A stretch of DNA of 64,000 bases, taken from Capilliphycus salinus. Its GTDB lineage: Bacteria > Cyanobacteriota > Cyanobacteriia > Cyanobacteriales > Microcoleaceae. Location: positions 7,192,001-7,256,000 of the forward strand of contig NZ_CP178543.1 in the NCBI RefSeq assembly GCF_047276495.1, in the 5' to 3' direction. Below the pieces are notes generated by a model. The model saw nothing but the letters and a program-made list of their open reading frames with translations. It ran no database searches and was not told the origin of the DNA. Below, in pieces: positions 24,766-34,166 of the stretch; the first letter of the stretch is position 1, and every line of letters starts with the position of its first letter. Both the position numbers and the translations under genes were made by a program.

Positions 24766-25935
24766 GATTGTAGGGGCGGGTTCTGTACAGATGTATGTTT
24801 CTCATCAATAATCTATATAAACCCGCCCTCATATAATTATGGTGCGTCAATTTCTCTGATTTTTTTTCAAGAATTTCAAGATTTAGGGTTTGACGCACTT
24901 CACAACTGTCGTGATTGTAGGGGCGGGTTCTGTACAGATGTATGTTTCTCATCAATAATCTATATAAACCCGCCCTCATATGATTATGGTGCGTCAATTT
25001 CTCTGATTTTTCTCAAAAATTTCAAGATTTAGGGTTTGACGCACTTCACAACTGTCGTGATTGTAGGGGCGGGTTCTGTACAGATGTATGTTTCTCATCA
25101 ATAATCTATATAAACCCGCCCTCATATGATTATGGTGCGTCAATTTCTCTGATTTTTTTTCAAGAATTTCAAGATTTAGGGTTTGACGCACTTCACAACT
25201 GTCGTGATTGTAGGGGCGGGTTCTGTACAGATGTATGTTTCTCATCAATAATCTATATAAACCCGCCCTCATATAATTATGGTGCGTCAATTTCTCTGAT
25301 TTTTTTTCAAGAATTTCAAGATTTAGGGTTTGACGCACTTCACAACTGTCGTGATTGTAGGGGCGGGTTCTGTACAGATGTATGTTTCTCATCAATAATC
25401 TATATAAACCCGCCCTCATATAATTATGGTGCGTCAATTTCTCTGATTTTTTCTCAAAAATTTCAAGATTTAGGGTTTGACGCACTTCACAACTGTCGTG
25501 ATTGTAGGGGCGGGTTCTGTACAGATGTATGTTTCTCATCAATAATCTATATAAACCCGCCCTCATATAATTATGGTGCGTCAATTTCTCTGATTTTTTC
25601 TCAAAAATTTCAAGATTTAGGGTTTGACGCACTTCACAACTGTCGTGATTGTAGGGGCGGGTTCTGTACAGATGTATGTTTCTCATCAATAATCTATATA
25701 AACCCGCCCTCATATAATTATGGTGCGTCAATTTCTCTGATTTTTTCTCAAGAATTTCAAGATTTAGGGTTTGACGCACTTCACAACTGTCGTGATTGTA
25801 GGGGCGGGTTCTGTACAGATGTATGTTTCTCATCAATAATCTATATAAACCCGCCCTCATATAATTATGGTGCGTCAATTTCTCTGATTTTTTCTCAAAA
25901 ATTTCAAGATTTAGGGTTTGACGCACCCTACAACA
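24766..25935. repeat. Tandem array of eight 146-147 bp units
   Basis: The motif TAGGGGCGGGTTCTGTACAG starts at 24771, 24918, 25064, 25211, 25358, 25505, 25652 and 25799. Units are nearly identical; differences are in a T-tract and single bases. Each unit has two hairpin modules: GGGCGGGTT pairing with AACCCGCCC about 45 bases on, and GTGCGTCAA pairing with TTGACGCAC about 50 bases on. The last unit ends GACGCACCCTACAAC. Because 147 is a multiple of three, one minus-strand frame stays open through the array, but this is not a gene. Confidence 0.95.
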
Positions 25936-25954
25936 AAGAAACCCGGTTTCTAAT

Positions 25955-27868
25955 TTAACCGAGTAACGCTTTGACCTTGTTCATAATACCATCGGGATCA
26001 ATACCTTGATGGGGATATTGTTCCCACAACCCGCCAGAACCTTCGTGATAAGTTGCTAAACTGGCGAACTTCGGTGAAAAACCCCGTTCTAACAACCAAG
26101 TTCCAAAACGGCTACCGAGTCCGGTTCGACGGTTAAACGCTTCAACAACAACAACCATTGGAGACTGACCAATTTTTGCCATCATTTCTTCATCAACAAC
26201 ATTCAACGTCGCCTTATTAATTAAACCGACATCAATTCCTTCTTGTTTGAGGCGTTCAACCGCATCGAGAGAACGGTACAAAGCATCTCCAAAACTAACA
26301 ATATATCCGGCCGTTCCTTCGCGGATAATTTCATCTTTTCCGGGAGTAAACTTGTATCCTTCACCGAAGAAATTACCGCCATCGGTATTCAAAATATAAG
26401 GCACTTTTGAACGAGTTGAGAAAATAAACCGCAACCCCGGATCGGAAAAAACCGCCTCAACACAAGCCTTCATTTGGTTGGCATCTGCGGGGAAATATAA
26501 CCGGGTTTCATAACCATCATCCAAGCCATTATCGGCGAACATATTATTCAAACCGAAGTGACAAGTATTATCGGCCATGTCATCAATACCGGAGTGGGAA
26601 AAATGGCAAAGCAAGTTAGAATAATTCAACCGCGCCATTGTAATTTCAGAAATACACATTTCTAAAAAGGCGCTGAACGTGGCGAAAATTCCTTGTTTGC
26701 CTTTTTCCATTCCAAAACCTGCGGCAGCCGAGAGGTTGCCCCGTTCCATAATTCCGGCTTTAATATAAATCTCGGGGAACGCTTCACCGATCGCTTTTAA
26801 ACCGCAAGAACCCTCTAAGTCACTATCAATACACATGACTTTTTCTTTGCGTTCGGCGTCGTTCATTCCTTGCAAAACCGAAACCACCGCTTCACCAAAT
26901 ACATTCCGGTTCGACCCAACTTTATCACTCGAACCCATAAAAGTATAGGTTTGTTTGGGCTTTTCAATACTCTTGAGATAGTCTACCGCAGCAGTTCTAC
27001 CTTTTGCTTCTAAGTATTTAATCGCCTTATCAACGGGAACAACATCGTGACCGTGTTCGGACCCTTCTATTCCTTCTATTCCAACAGCCATCGGACGTTT
27101 ATTCACCACAGCAACCGGCCCGTCAGTATTCACGGCTTCGCAGATACGACGGTAGAGATCATCAATATCTTCGCCGTTTCCTTCTAAGATTTTCAGTCCG
27201 TGACCTTCCAAAGTTTTCGCAACACTAAAACCGGGAATATATTCAGAAGGATGTCCGGCAATAGTAACATCATTGTCATCAATAATTAGCTTAACGTTGA
27301 GGTTTTGAGAAACGGCCAAGCGTGCGGCTTCGGCGTCGTTTCCTTCCTGTTGTGACCCATCGGAACCCAAACAGAAAACCGTTTTATTGGGGTTCGCCCT
27401 CGCCACACCGTTAACATAAGGCCACATATGACCCAAACGACCGGAACTAAATTTTACCCCCGGTGTGAGTCCAAGTTCGGGGTGTCCGGGTAGGGTAGAA
27501 CCGGCCATGCGATAATGAACGAGTTTCTCAGCCGGAAGTTCGCCCGCTAGCGTCGCCATCAAGTATTGAGTCGCGACTCGGTGTCCGGCTTCATCAAAGA
27601 AAATCGGTACAAATTTATCCGGTTTACCTCGGAATAGCGCATCGAGGATCATCACTTCCGGTACCGTATCATAAGGACCGCCCGTGTGACCGCCAACGCC
27701 TCTGGCTGCACCCGTCGCCGTGAAAAATACGATAGTATCGCGACAGAGTTGGATGTTGGCTTTGAGGGTTTCTCTCTGTTCGTCGGTTAGGGTAGAGTTG
27801 GCGGGGTCGAGTGAGAGGGGTTTGTAGGCCCCGAGGTCTATCGGAAAAGTAGCTTGAGTGACTGTCAT
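25955..27868 (-). CDS. Transketolase-like thiamine-diphosphate enzyme
   Basis: A 637-residue protein with the three transketolase domains. The N-terminal half has the thiamine-diphosphate site (GHTGGPYDTVPEVMILDAL, then CLGSDGSQQEGNDAEAARLA with GDG replaced by GSDG, and IIDDNDVTIAG). The pyrimidine domain has IMERGNLSAAAGFGMEKG, with the activating Glu. The C-terminal domain has YIVSFGDALYRSLDAVERL. It differs from the Calvin-cycle transketolase in loop sequences, so it is probably a second, divergent enzyme; its sugar substrate cannot be read from sequence. The stop is about 20 bases from the repeat array. Confidence 0.85.
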   Translation of the reverse strand: MTVTQATFPIDLGAYKPLSLDPANSTLTDEQRETLKANIQLCRDTIVFFTATGAARGVGGHTGGPYDTVPEVMILDALFRGKPDKFVPIFFDEAGHRVATQYLMATLAGELPAEKLVHYRMAGSTLPGHPELGLTPGVKFSSGRLGHMWPYVNGVARANPNKTVFCLGSDGSQQEGNDAEAARLAVSQNLNVKLIIDDNDVTIAGHPSEYIPGFSVAKTLEGHGLKILEGNGEDIDDLYRRICEAVNTDGPVAVVNKRPMAVGIEGIEGSEHGHDVVPVDKAIKYLEAKGRTAAVDYLKSIEKPKQTYTFMGSSDKVGSNRNVFGEAVVSVLQGMNDAERKEKVMCIDSDLEGSCGLKAIGEAFPEIYIKAGIMERGNLSAAAGFGMEKGKQGIFATFSAFLEMCISEITMARLNYSNLLCHFSHSGIDDMADNTCHFGLNNMFADNGLDDGYETRLYFPADANQMKACVEAVFSDPGLRFIFSTRSKVPYILNTDGGNFFGEGYKFTPGKDEIIREGTAGYIVSFGDALYRSLDAVERLKQEGIDVGLINKATLNVVDEEMMAKIGQSPMVVVVEAFNRRTGLGSRFGTWLLERGFSPKFASLATYHEGSGGLWEQYPHQGIDPDGIMNKVKALLG

Positions 27869-28050
27869 CGGTAATACTTTATACGTTGGGTGAGTGTTTG
27901 GTCTTCGATAGAAGCAATTAACAGCAGCAATCGACTTTAATTAAAGCGTATAGATTTGGGTGACGTCTGCCAACCCTCTCAGTAAAAGTTAGGGGTCTCC
28001 TCGAAGGGGTAGTGAACTGCTGCTATTAGAAGTTTACCGTTATTTTGAGA

Positions 28051-28971
28051 TTAAATACTATTGGATTTTGTACCTAATACCGCAACTGCCACTCCGGTTA
28101 AAATCACAATAGCACCCCCTAACACCGCTACTGAGGGAATTTCTTCAAAAAAGACATACCCCAAACCGCTCGCCCCCACCGGTTCAAATAATATTGCTAA
28201 CATCACTAAAGTTGGAGAAGTCCGGTTAACCGCCCAACTAAAACTTGTATGTCCGACAAGTTGCGGTAAAATTGCCATTAAGATTAGGTAAACATACACT
28301 AAGTTCGGATAGCCGCTATAATTTGTTCCGAAGAAAAACGGTAACGGTAATAAAATTAAGGCGGCAACGGTATAAGCAACGGCTACATAACCGCCTATTT
28401 TAAATCCTCTTTGTTGGGCTTCTCGTCCGAAAATTAGATAAAAACTAATTGCCCAAGCGCCAATTAAAGCCAAACTATTTCCCAACGTCGGATTTTGACT
28501 CGCGTCTGTTGTATTTCCGTCTCCCAAAGCAATGATTATCCCGCCCGTTAAAGCAATAATTATCCCCAATATTGTTAGTTTTGACGGTTTCTCTTTTAAC
28601 CAAATTGCCGATAAAATTGCCACCCAAATGGGGCTGGTTGTCACTAATGTTGTCGAAGCGGCGATTGAGGTGTAAGATAAAGATGTGATCCAGGTGGCAA
28701 AGTGTAACGCCAAACAAACCCCCGCTATTGCCGCATAAAATAACGCTCCGGGTTCTAGCGATCGCCAAGTTATTTTTCGCCAAGTCGGAACCAAAAGTAA
28801 CGCCGCAAACGTTAGCCGGGAAGCCGACATCACCAAACTAAATCCTACACTATTAATCTCGGCGGTTGCTGTTGCCAAACGGACTAAAATTGCACCCGTC
28901 GAAACGCCAATTACTCCGATAAATACCACAAAACCGACTAACCAGGGCGAAGTAGAATTAGAGTGTTGCAT
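28051..28971 (-). CDS. EamA/DMT family transporter
   Basis: A 306-residue integral membrane protein with ten hydrophobic helices in two EamA repeats (about residues 10-145 and 165-300). The first repeat ends with ASTTLVTTSPIWVAILSAIWLKEKPSKLTILGIIIALTGGIIIALG and the second with SPTLVMLAILFEPVGASGLGYVFFEEIPSVAVLGGAIVILTGVA. Drug/metabolite transporters export amino acids, nucleotides or metabolites; the substrate is not predictable. The gene start is embedded in repeats, and a short copy of its first bases recurs about 110 and 400 bases upstream. Confidence 0.9.
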   Translation of the reverse strand: MQHSNSTSPWLVGFVVFIGVIGVSTGAILVRLATATAEINSVGFSLVMSASRLTFAALLLVPTWRKITWRSLEPGALFYAAIAGVCLALHFATWITSLSYTSIAASTTLVTTSPIWVAILSAIWLKEKPSKLTILGIIIALTGGIIIALGDGNTTDASQNPTLGNSLALIGAWAISFYLIFGREAQQRGFKIGGYVAVAYTVAALILLPLPFFFGTNYSGYPNLVYVYLILMAILPQLVGHTSFSWAVNRTSPTLVMLAILFEPVGASGLGYVFFEEIPSVAVLGGAIVILTGVAVAVLGTKSNSI

Positions 28972-29468
28972 AAAAATCTATTATCAAAAAAACCGTAGGG
29001 GCGGGTTCGGCCAAAATTTATCTTTCTCATCAATAATCTATATAAACCCGCCCCCCTTAATGTTAACTTCTCAATTGTTGCATAAAAATCTATCATTTAT
29101 TCTCAAAAAAACCGTCGGGCGGGTTCAGTCCAAATTTATATGATATCCGGTTAATTAATATTGTTATGGGGGTGGGGCGGGTTGAAATCAATCTCGGAGT
29201 GGTCGTCAAAATCAATCCTGAACCCGCCCCTACAGCATGATTGTTGATTAGTGGGATATTAGGGGTGGGGCGGGTTGAAATCAATCTCGGAGTGGTCGTC
29301 AAAATCAATCCTGAACCCGCCCCTACAGCATGATTATTGATTACTCGGATATCATATAACTTCTCAATTGTTGCAGAAAAATCTATCATCTATCATAATA
29401 TTCCTAGAAACCCGATTTCGCGAAAGTTACCGGATTTCTGAATACATTGTACAGGTTGAAAATTTATC
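28972..29468. repeat. Cluster of GGGCGGGTT palindromes with local duplications
   Basis: Holds four copies or part-copies of the GGGCGGGTT/AACCCGCCC family: 28994-29055, a left half near 29115, and a tandem pair with a 94-base period (about 29173-29234 and 29267-29328) ending in CCCCTACAGCATGATT. GTTGCATAAAAATCTAT, present at the EamA gene start, recurs at 29078 and in near-identical form at 29370. A degenerate CCCGATTTCG...GGATTTCTG hairpin lies near 29410. No gene is visible; the open minus-strand frame is repeat-derived. Confidence 0.8.
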
Positions 29469-30281
29469 ATGGTTTCTACCGTTTTAATTACTGGCGCCTC
29501 TCAAGGAAGTGGGAAAGCAACCGCTTTACTGTTTGCTAAAAAAGGTTATAATGTCGTGTTAACAGCCCGCAATTTAGAACGTCTAGAAGCGGCTGCAAAC
29601 GAAGTCCGAAATCTGGGCGGTTCGGCGTTACCAATTCCGGCAGATGTGGGAGAAGTTCAACAGGTTAAAGAGTTAGTTGAAAAAGCCTTAGATGCTTACG
29701 GAAATATTGATGTTTTGGTGAACAATGCCGGAATTTGTTTGACGGGTTCAATGGCAAAAACCACCTTGGAAGATTGGCAACAAATAATGAATACCAACTT
29801 CTGGGGTTATATCCATACCATTAACGCCCTTTTACCCCATTTTCTCGAACGAAAAAAAGGAACTATTGTTAACGTTGGTTCCGTTGGGGGAAAAATGCCC
29901 GTACCCGATATGACGGCTTACTGTGCGAGTAAATATGCTGTTACCGGACTAACAGAAACTTTGCGTTTAGAACTCGCTTCAAAAGGGATTCATGTCTGTG
30001 CGGTTCATCCGGGAGTTATTAACAGTAATTTCATGGAAAGAGCGCAATTTCGCGGCGAAAATGATAGCGAAGTTGAACAGCGTCGCCAACAAATGCAAAG
30101 CCTGTTAGAATCTTCTTTTGTTAGCCAACCGGAAGATATTGCTAAAGCCATTTGGGAAGCGGTGGATCAGAAAAAATCAGAAACCGTTGTCGGGTTGACG
30201 TCGTTTGCAACAGAAGCCTATCGGTTGTTTCCGGGGTTAATGCAGTTTATAATGGGTCAAGCCCAAAATCAGCGAAAATAA
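29469..30281 (+). CDS. Short-chain dehydrogenase/reductase
   Basis: A 270-residue SDR oxidoreductase. The cofactor motif is TGASQGSG (residues 7-14) with VLTARN after the second strand; the Arg there favours NADP(H). NNAG is at about 87-90. The catalytic Ser lies in VNVGSVGG and the Tyr/Lys pair in AYCASKYAVTG. VCAVHPGVINSNFM is the usual post-active-site loop. Classical type and normal length. The substrate is unknown, and no biosynthetic partners are nearby. Confidence 0.93.
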   Translation: MVSTVLITGASQGSGKATALLFAKKGYNVVLTARNLERLEAAANEVRNLGGSALPIPADVGEVQQVKELVEKALDAYGNIDVLVNNAGICLTGSMAKTTLEDWQQIMNTNFWGYIHTINALLPHFLERKKGTIVNVGSVGGKMPVPDMTAYCASKYAVTGLTETLRLELASKGIHVCAVHPGVINSNFMERAQFRGENDSEVEQRRQQMQSLLESSFVSQPEDIAKAIWEAVDQKKSETVVGLTSFATEAYRLFPGLMQFIMGQAQNQRK

Positions 30282-30286
30282 ACTCA

Positions 30287-30398
30287 GTTCGTTGTCGCGC
30301 TTTAGCGCAAGAAAAGGACTAAAATTCAACAACAAGCAGTTAATTCGTTGTTGTGCTTTAGCGCAAAAAAGAAGGACTAAAGTCCAACAACAAGCAGT
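30287..30398. repeat. Tandem pair of TTCGTTGTTG...CAACAACAAGC repeats
   Basis: Two copies (about 30287-30340 and 30342-30398) of a repeat made of GTTCGTTGT, the hairpin GCTTTAGCGCAA, AAGGACTAAA and CAACAACAAGCAGT. The outer arms GTTGTTG and CAACAAC can pair. It fills most of the 331-base gap after the SDR gene; the remainder up to 30612 shows only a weak promoter-like GCTACTATAGAC near 30565. Confidence 0.8.
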
Positions 30399-30612
30399 CA
30401 GTTTGTTACAATGGAAAAAGAGAGAAACAATCAAGTTCGTTATCGGGGGGTTTTGAGTCACCAGATGTAAAGTTGGGTTAAGAAAAGATGACTTAACAAA
30501 GAATTCCGTTTAACTTAACGAGAAATCGGTCAATAGGTCATTGATCTGTTGGCGAGAAACGGTGCTACTATAGACCTATTCTCGCTCTTGGTACTCAACA
30601 TCATATTGTATT

Positions 30613-31488
30613 ATGGCTCAGTATTTACTTAGCTTCTTTGCTGCATTAGTGATTGGGGTGGTGTTTAATTCCTCCGTCAAAGTCGTCAGTGGTGGAGATC
30701 AAGCCATTGTCGAAGGTTTAAATGGCCGCCACCGCACCCTAAAACCCGGAGTTCGTTATATTATCCCCTTTTTGGAAAAAGTCGTCCACTACGACACCAC
30801 ACGGGAACGGTTTATCGACATCAAACCTCAGGAAGTGATTACCGGGGATAATACTCCCTTAACCATTGATGCCGTTGTTTATTGGAAAATCGAAGATATC
30901 GAGAAATCTTACTATAACGTTGAACAAGTTGAACAATCAATTGCTAATTTAGTTCTGACAACCCTGCGAGCAAAAATTGCTACAATTGAGATGAGAGAAC
31001 TGTTCTCGTCAATTAATGAAATTAACGATTTGCTCCTGAAAACTTTAGACGAAGCCACAGACAACTGGGGAATTAAAGTTATTCGGGTTAACCTCCAAAG
31101 TGTTACCCCGCCTGCGGCAATTATGAAATCAATGGAGCAGGAAAAAGCGGCAGAAAACAAAAAACGGGCTGAAATTAGTATTGCTCGCAGCGAAGCCGAA
31201 TCAATAGAAATTTTGTCTAAATCTCTACAAATTCCGCCCAATAGTCGGGAGTTTATTCAATATTTGATTGCCAAACAATACGTTGAAGCTCATCAGAAAT
31301 TAAGTGCAAGTAACAATTCCAAAATTATCTTTATGAATCCCGGTCAACTTAATGAAGCACTGGGGAACTTAATGGAGGAAGATCTCGAAAGTTCTCCCCG
31401 AGATAGTTCGGGGTCTAGAAAATTGAAAATCGTCAAGCCGGATATGAGCAAAAAACCCGATGATAATATCGGCAATAGCGCCAGCTAA
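30613..31488 (+). CDS. SPFH/Band 7 (stomatin-like) membrane protein
   Basis: A 291-residue scaffold protein of membrane microdomains. An N-terminal hydrophobic segment (LLSFFAALVIGVVF) anchors it. The SPFH domain follows (KVVSGGDQAIVEGLNGRHRTLKPGVRYIIPFLEKVVHYDTTRE, then ITGDNTPLTIDAVVYWKIED), then a coiled coil (MEQEKAAENKKRAEISIARSEAESIEI) and a polar tail. Members oligomerise into rings and regulate proteases or membrane organisation. It stands alone on the plus strand, convergent with a zinc-ribbon gene whose stop lies only 12 bases away. Confidence 0.92.
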   Translation: MAQYLLSFFAALVIGVVFNSSVKVVSGGDQAIVEGLNGRHRTLKPGVRYIIPFLEKVVHYDTTRERFIDIKPQEVITGDNTPLTIDAVVYWKIEDIEKSYYNVEQVEQSIANLVLTTLRAKIATIEMRELFSSINEINDLLLKTLDEATDNWGIKVIRVNLQSVTPPAAIMKSMEQEKAAENKKRAEISIARSEAESIEILSKSLQIPPNSREFIQYLIAKQYVEAHQKLSASNNSKIIFMNPGQLNEALGNLMEEDLESSPRDSSGSRKLKIVKPDMSKKPDDNIGNSAS

Positions 31489-31500
31489 ATCCCCGTGAAT

Positions 31501-32043
31501 TTAGGAGTCAAGACGATGGCCGCAACTCGAACAAAAGCGGTCTTCTGGCTTAACAGAAGCACCACATTGACTACAAAAATGTCGGGTGGGATGGGTTGAT
31601 TGTTCGGGAGAATTCAAACGCATTTCCATATTTCCCATCCGCATTTCCATCGGCTCCATTTTCATCGGTTCCATCGGTTTCATCGGCTCCATTTTCATCG
31701 GTTCCATCGGTTTCATCGGAGACATTGTGGCGTTGGGAATACTAGAAACTTGTTGCAGTTGTAGCATCTGAGATTGATTTGTCGAAGGTGGATGATTTAC
31801 CATCCCCATGCTATTTCCCTGCACATTAATATAGTATTTTCCCTGTGCCGTTTCAATTTCAATCGTAATTCCCCCGTTATGACGGTAAACCTGAGGAGGA
31901 GAAGTCCAACTTCCGGTGGTAAAACTGCTACTGGACTGCTGTTGTTGTCCGGGACTGCTGGTGACTGTCGTAACAACGGTTTGGTTGGCTTGAGAATCTA
32001 AGTAGACTTTCTGAGTTGAACTCAGTTCGCATAGATAAGCCAT
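31501..32043 (-). CDS. Zinc-ribbon protein with Met/Pro/Glu-rich linker
   Basis: A 180-residue protein. The C-terminus is a zinc-ribbon of the HFCSQCGASVKPEDRFCSSCGHRL type (about residues 153-178). The centre is low complexity: MEPMKMEPMKPMEPM-type repeats, about 20 Met in 45 residues, which could bind copper or arise by repeat slippage. The N-terminal 80 residues carry a Gln/Ser-rich stretch and an ITIEIETAQGKYYINVQGNSMGM segment. GAGGGGGC lies upstream of the ATG. The function is not known. Confidence 0.7.
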   Translation of the reverse strand: MAYLCELSSTQKVYLDSQANQTVVTTVTSSPGQQQQSSSSFTTGSWTSPPQVYRHNGGITIEIETAQGKYYINVQGNSMGMVNHPPSTNQSQMLQLQQVSSIPNATMSPMKPMEPMKMEPMKPMEPMKMEPMEMRMGNMEMRLNSPEQSTHPTRHFCSQCGASVKPEDRFCSSCGHRLDS

Positions 32044-32294
32044 ATTTGCCCCCTCTTGAACTTCACATCTAACTCAATTATAGTAAAGTCAGGTCAATTC
32101 CAATCAGACTTTCTTAATTATTGTGTTATAAATTTAGCCCAAAATAGAGAATAAATTCATCAACTCGAATTTTTGACCGCTCCTCAAGTCTCCTAAAAAA
32201 ATTGCGATCGCCAATTCGCGAAAATTAAAATAACCTAAAGGCGCAGTTTTTGGTAAACTCAAAAAATGCCTCTGTTTGAACGAGCGATTAAACC

Positions 32295-32843
32295 ATGAGT
32301 CAAGCAATTGAACAGCTACAATCGGAATGGAATGAGATTAAAGCACAACTCGATGAAATACAAGCTGAATATCGGGCTTTATGTGACAAACGTTCTTGTT
32401 TTTACGGGATGCTAATCTTTCCCAAAGACAACTCCCCAGAGGCTCAAGCCGAATTCGATCAACAATGTCAAACTCAAGTCACCCAATGGTCAGTGAATTT
32501 ACCCGACTTAGAGCGAGAGATTAAAGCAATTCATTTAAAAATGAAAAAAATTCAAGCTAAACTCGCCGTTAAACAAGCAAAAATTTATGAATTGCAGGCG
32601 AAAGAAATTTGGTTGGAATTAGGTCAAAAAGCGCGAACCATTAATCAATTATCGCAGCAAATCAAACAGGAAGTTCAAAACTTTTGGCAATTTTCTCATA
32701 GTTTTCAACCCCGTTATCAAGATTGGCTACCCGAACCCCCTCAACTCGTTTACCGCGATCAAATTCCAACCGTTCCCGTGATTCAAGAAACGGAAAATGG
32801 GCTAGAATTAACCCATCAAGAAATTAATTTAGAGAAAGATTGA
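32295..32843 (+). CDS. Coiled-coil protein, unknown function
   Basis: A 182-residue, almost entirely helical, charged protein. Heptad-like stretches run from about 3-40 (AIEQLQSEWNEIKAQLDEIQAEYRAL) and 75-140 (LEREIKAIHLKMKKIQAKLAVKQAKIYEL). Two Cys at about 30 and 36 and one at 62 are the only notable residues. It ends in a Pro-rich and acidic tail. It ends 12 bases before the peptidase ATG; an alternative TTG start of the peptidase overlaps its stop, so the two are probably cotranscribed. Confidence 0.65.
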   Translation: MSQAIEQLQSEWNEIKAQLDEIQAEYRALCDKRSCFYGMLIFPKDNSPEAQAEFDQQCQTQVTQWSVNLPDLEREIKAIHLKMKKIQAKLAVKQAKIYELQAKEIWLELGQKARTINQLSQQIKQEVQNFWQFSHSFQPRYQDWLPEPPQLVYRDQIPTVPVIQETENGLELTHQEINLEKD

Positions 32844-32854
32844 GCGCCGAGTCA

Positions 32855-33925
32855 ATGATTAGGAAACGAATGATCGCCTTATTTTTAATTGTGGGTTCTC
32901 TCATCGTTATCGGCAGTTGGAAAACCGACATTTATAATATTTTAGTTTTCCGAGACTCCCCTATTTTTCTCTCAAAAAAAGCCAGTGTTGAAGCGAAACC
33001 CAAACCTGAGAAAACCCCTTTATTATCCGAGGTGCAACCCGCAAATTCTCCGCCAAATCCAGAAATAGACCCCGAACAAATTTGGAGTCATCTCGAAAGC
33101 CTAGTCGGAGAACGTTATACAGAAAATCATCGGGAATTTACCCGCAATTATTTAATCAAACAACTCAAACAATTTGGACTAACTCCTACCTTGCAAACCT
33201 TTGAACAAGGTGTTAATATAGTTGCTAAAACACCCGGTAACGATCCTCAAGCTCCCACTCTATTAATTGGCGCTCATTATGATACCGTGCCGAACTCACC
33301 CGGTGCCGATGATAATGCTAGCGGAATCGCCGTAATCTTAGAAGTCGCCCGGTTGTTCGGTTCAAAATCAACAGCAAATTCCTTAGAAATTGTATTTTTT
33401 GACCAAGAAGAACCCGGACTTTTAGGAAGTTTAGCCTTTACCATTCGCCCCGAAAATATACAAAATTTGCGCGATGTTATTATTTTGGATATGGTCGGTT
33501 ATGCCTGTCGAGTTGAGGGCTGTCAACAGTATCCTCCCGGCTTAAATGTCGCACCTTTATTACAGGCAAATGGGGTAACTTCTCCCAACAAAGGCGAGTT
33601 TTTAGTCATCGTCGGAGAAGCCCAACACCGAGACTTGTTAGCATCATTTCAGGGGATATCTTCTCGCTTATCCAAACCCAATTTACCCCCCGTTGTTCCC
33701 TTACCCATCCCCTTAAAAGGCCTACTCACCCCCGATGTTTTACGCAGCGATCACGCCCCCTTTTGGTATCAAAATATTCCCGCCGTCTTAGTAACAGATA
33801 CCGCCAATCTCCGCTCGCCTTATTATCATCAACCCACCGATACTTTAGACAATCTTGACCGAGAATTCCTGATGGGTTCGGCTCAAGTTATTGTCAATGT
33901 GGTGACTCGTTTATTAGAATATTAA
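32855..33925 (+). CDS. M28 family metallopeptidase
   Basis: A di-zinc aminopeptidase-type enzyme of about 356 residues, probably exported. An N-terminal hydrophobic segment (MIALFLIVGSLIVIGSW) is followed by a spacer. The catalytic domain has the zinc ligands in order: GAHYDTVPNSPGADDNASG (His and bridging Asp), FFDQEEPGLLGS (general base Glu and ligand), ILDMVGYAC (Asp) and YYHQPTDTLDN (His). An in-frame TTG at 32840 overlapping the preceding stop is an alternative start; ATG is chosen. Substrates would be peptides or amino-acid derivatives. Confidence 0.9.
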   Translation: MIRKRMIALFLIVGSLIVIGSWKTDIYNILVFRDSPIFLSKKASVEAKPKPEKTPLLSEVQPANSPPNPEIDPEQIWSHLESLVGERYTENHREFTRNYLIKQLKQFGLTPTLQTFEQGVNIVAKTPGNDPQAPTLLIGAHYDTVPNSPGADDNASGIAVILEVARLFGSKSTANSLEIVFFDQEEPGLLGSLAFTIRPENIQNLRDVIILDMVGYACRVEGCQQYPPGLNVAPLLQANGVTSPNKGEFLVIVGEAQHRDLLASFQGISSRLSKPNLPPVVPLPIPLKGLLTPDVLRSDHAPFWYQNIPAVLVTDTANLRSPYYHQPTDTLDNLDREFLMGSAQVIVNVVTRLLEY

Positions 33926-34166
33926 ATAAAAATTGGGACAAAATTGGGACAAAATTCAAGCGTTGACCATTCACCCAAACAATTAACGGATGAACCCCCG
34001 ATATAAACTGAAAATCGTCTGATATAATAAGTTCACTCTCTAAAAAGGTAGGCTCTCTCTTTAGCTTTCTGATTCGGCAAACTTGACCCGTGAGATGAAC
34101 ATTCAACTCACACCAAAATTCTCCCGGATGGAAACAATTAATCATACACTCATCGAGACTTGACTC

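Noticed and set aside
24743..25926. Long open reading frames of 84 and 310 codons on the minus strand through the repeat array
   Set aside because: They arise because the 147-base unit is a multiple of three with no stop in one frame; the translated 49-residue unit has no independent support or ribosome site.
24766..25935. CRISPR array
   Set aside because: The units are 147 bases, contiguous and nearly identical with no unique spacers, and there are no cas genes.
29093..29389. A 98-codon minus-strand frame with a duplicated 30-residue segment
   Set aside because: It is built from the tandem GGGCGGGTT repeats and has no coding support.
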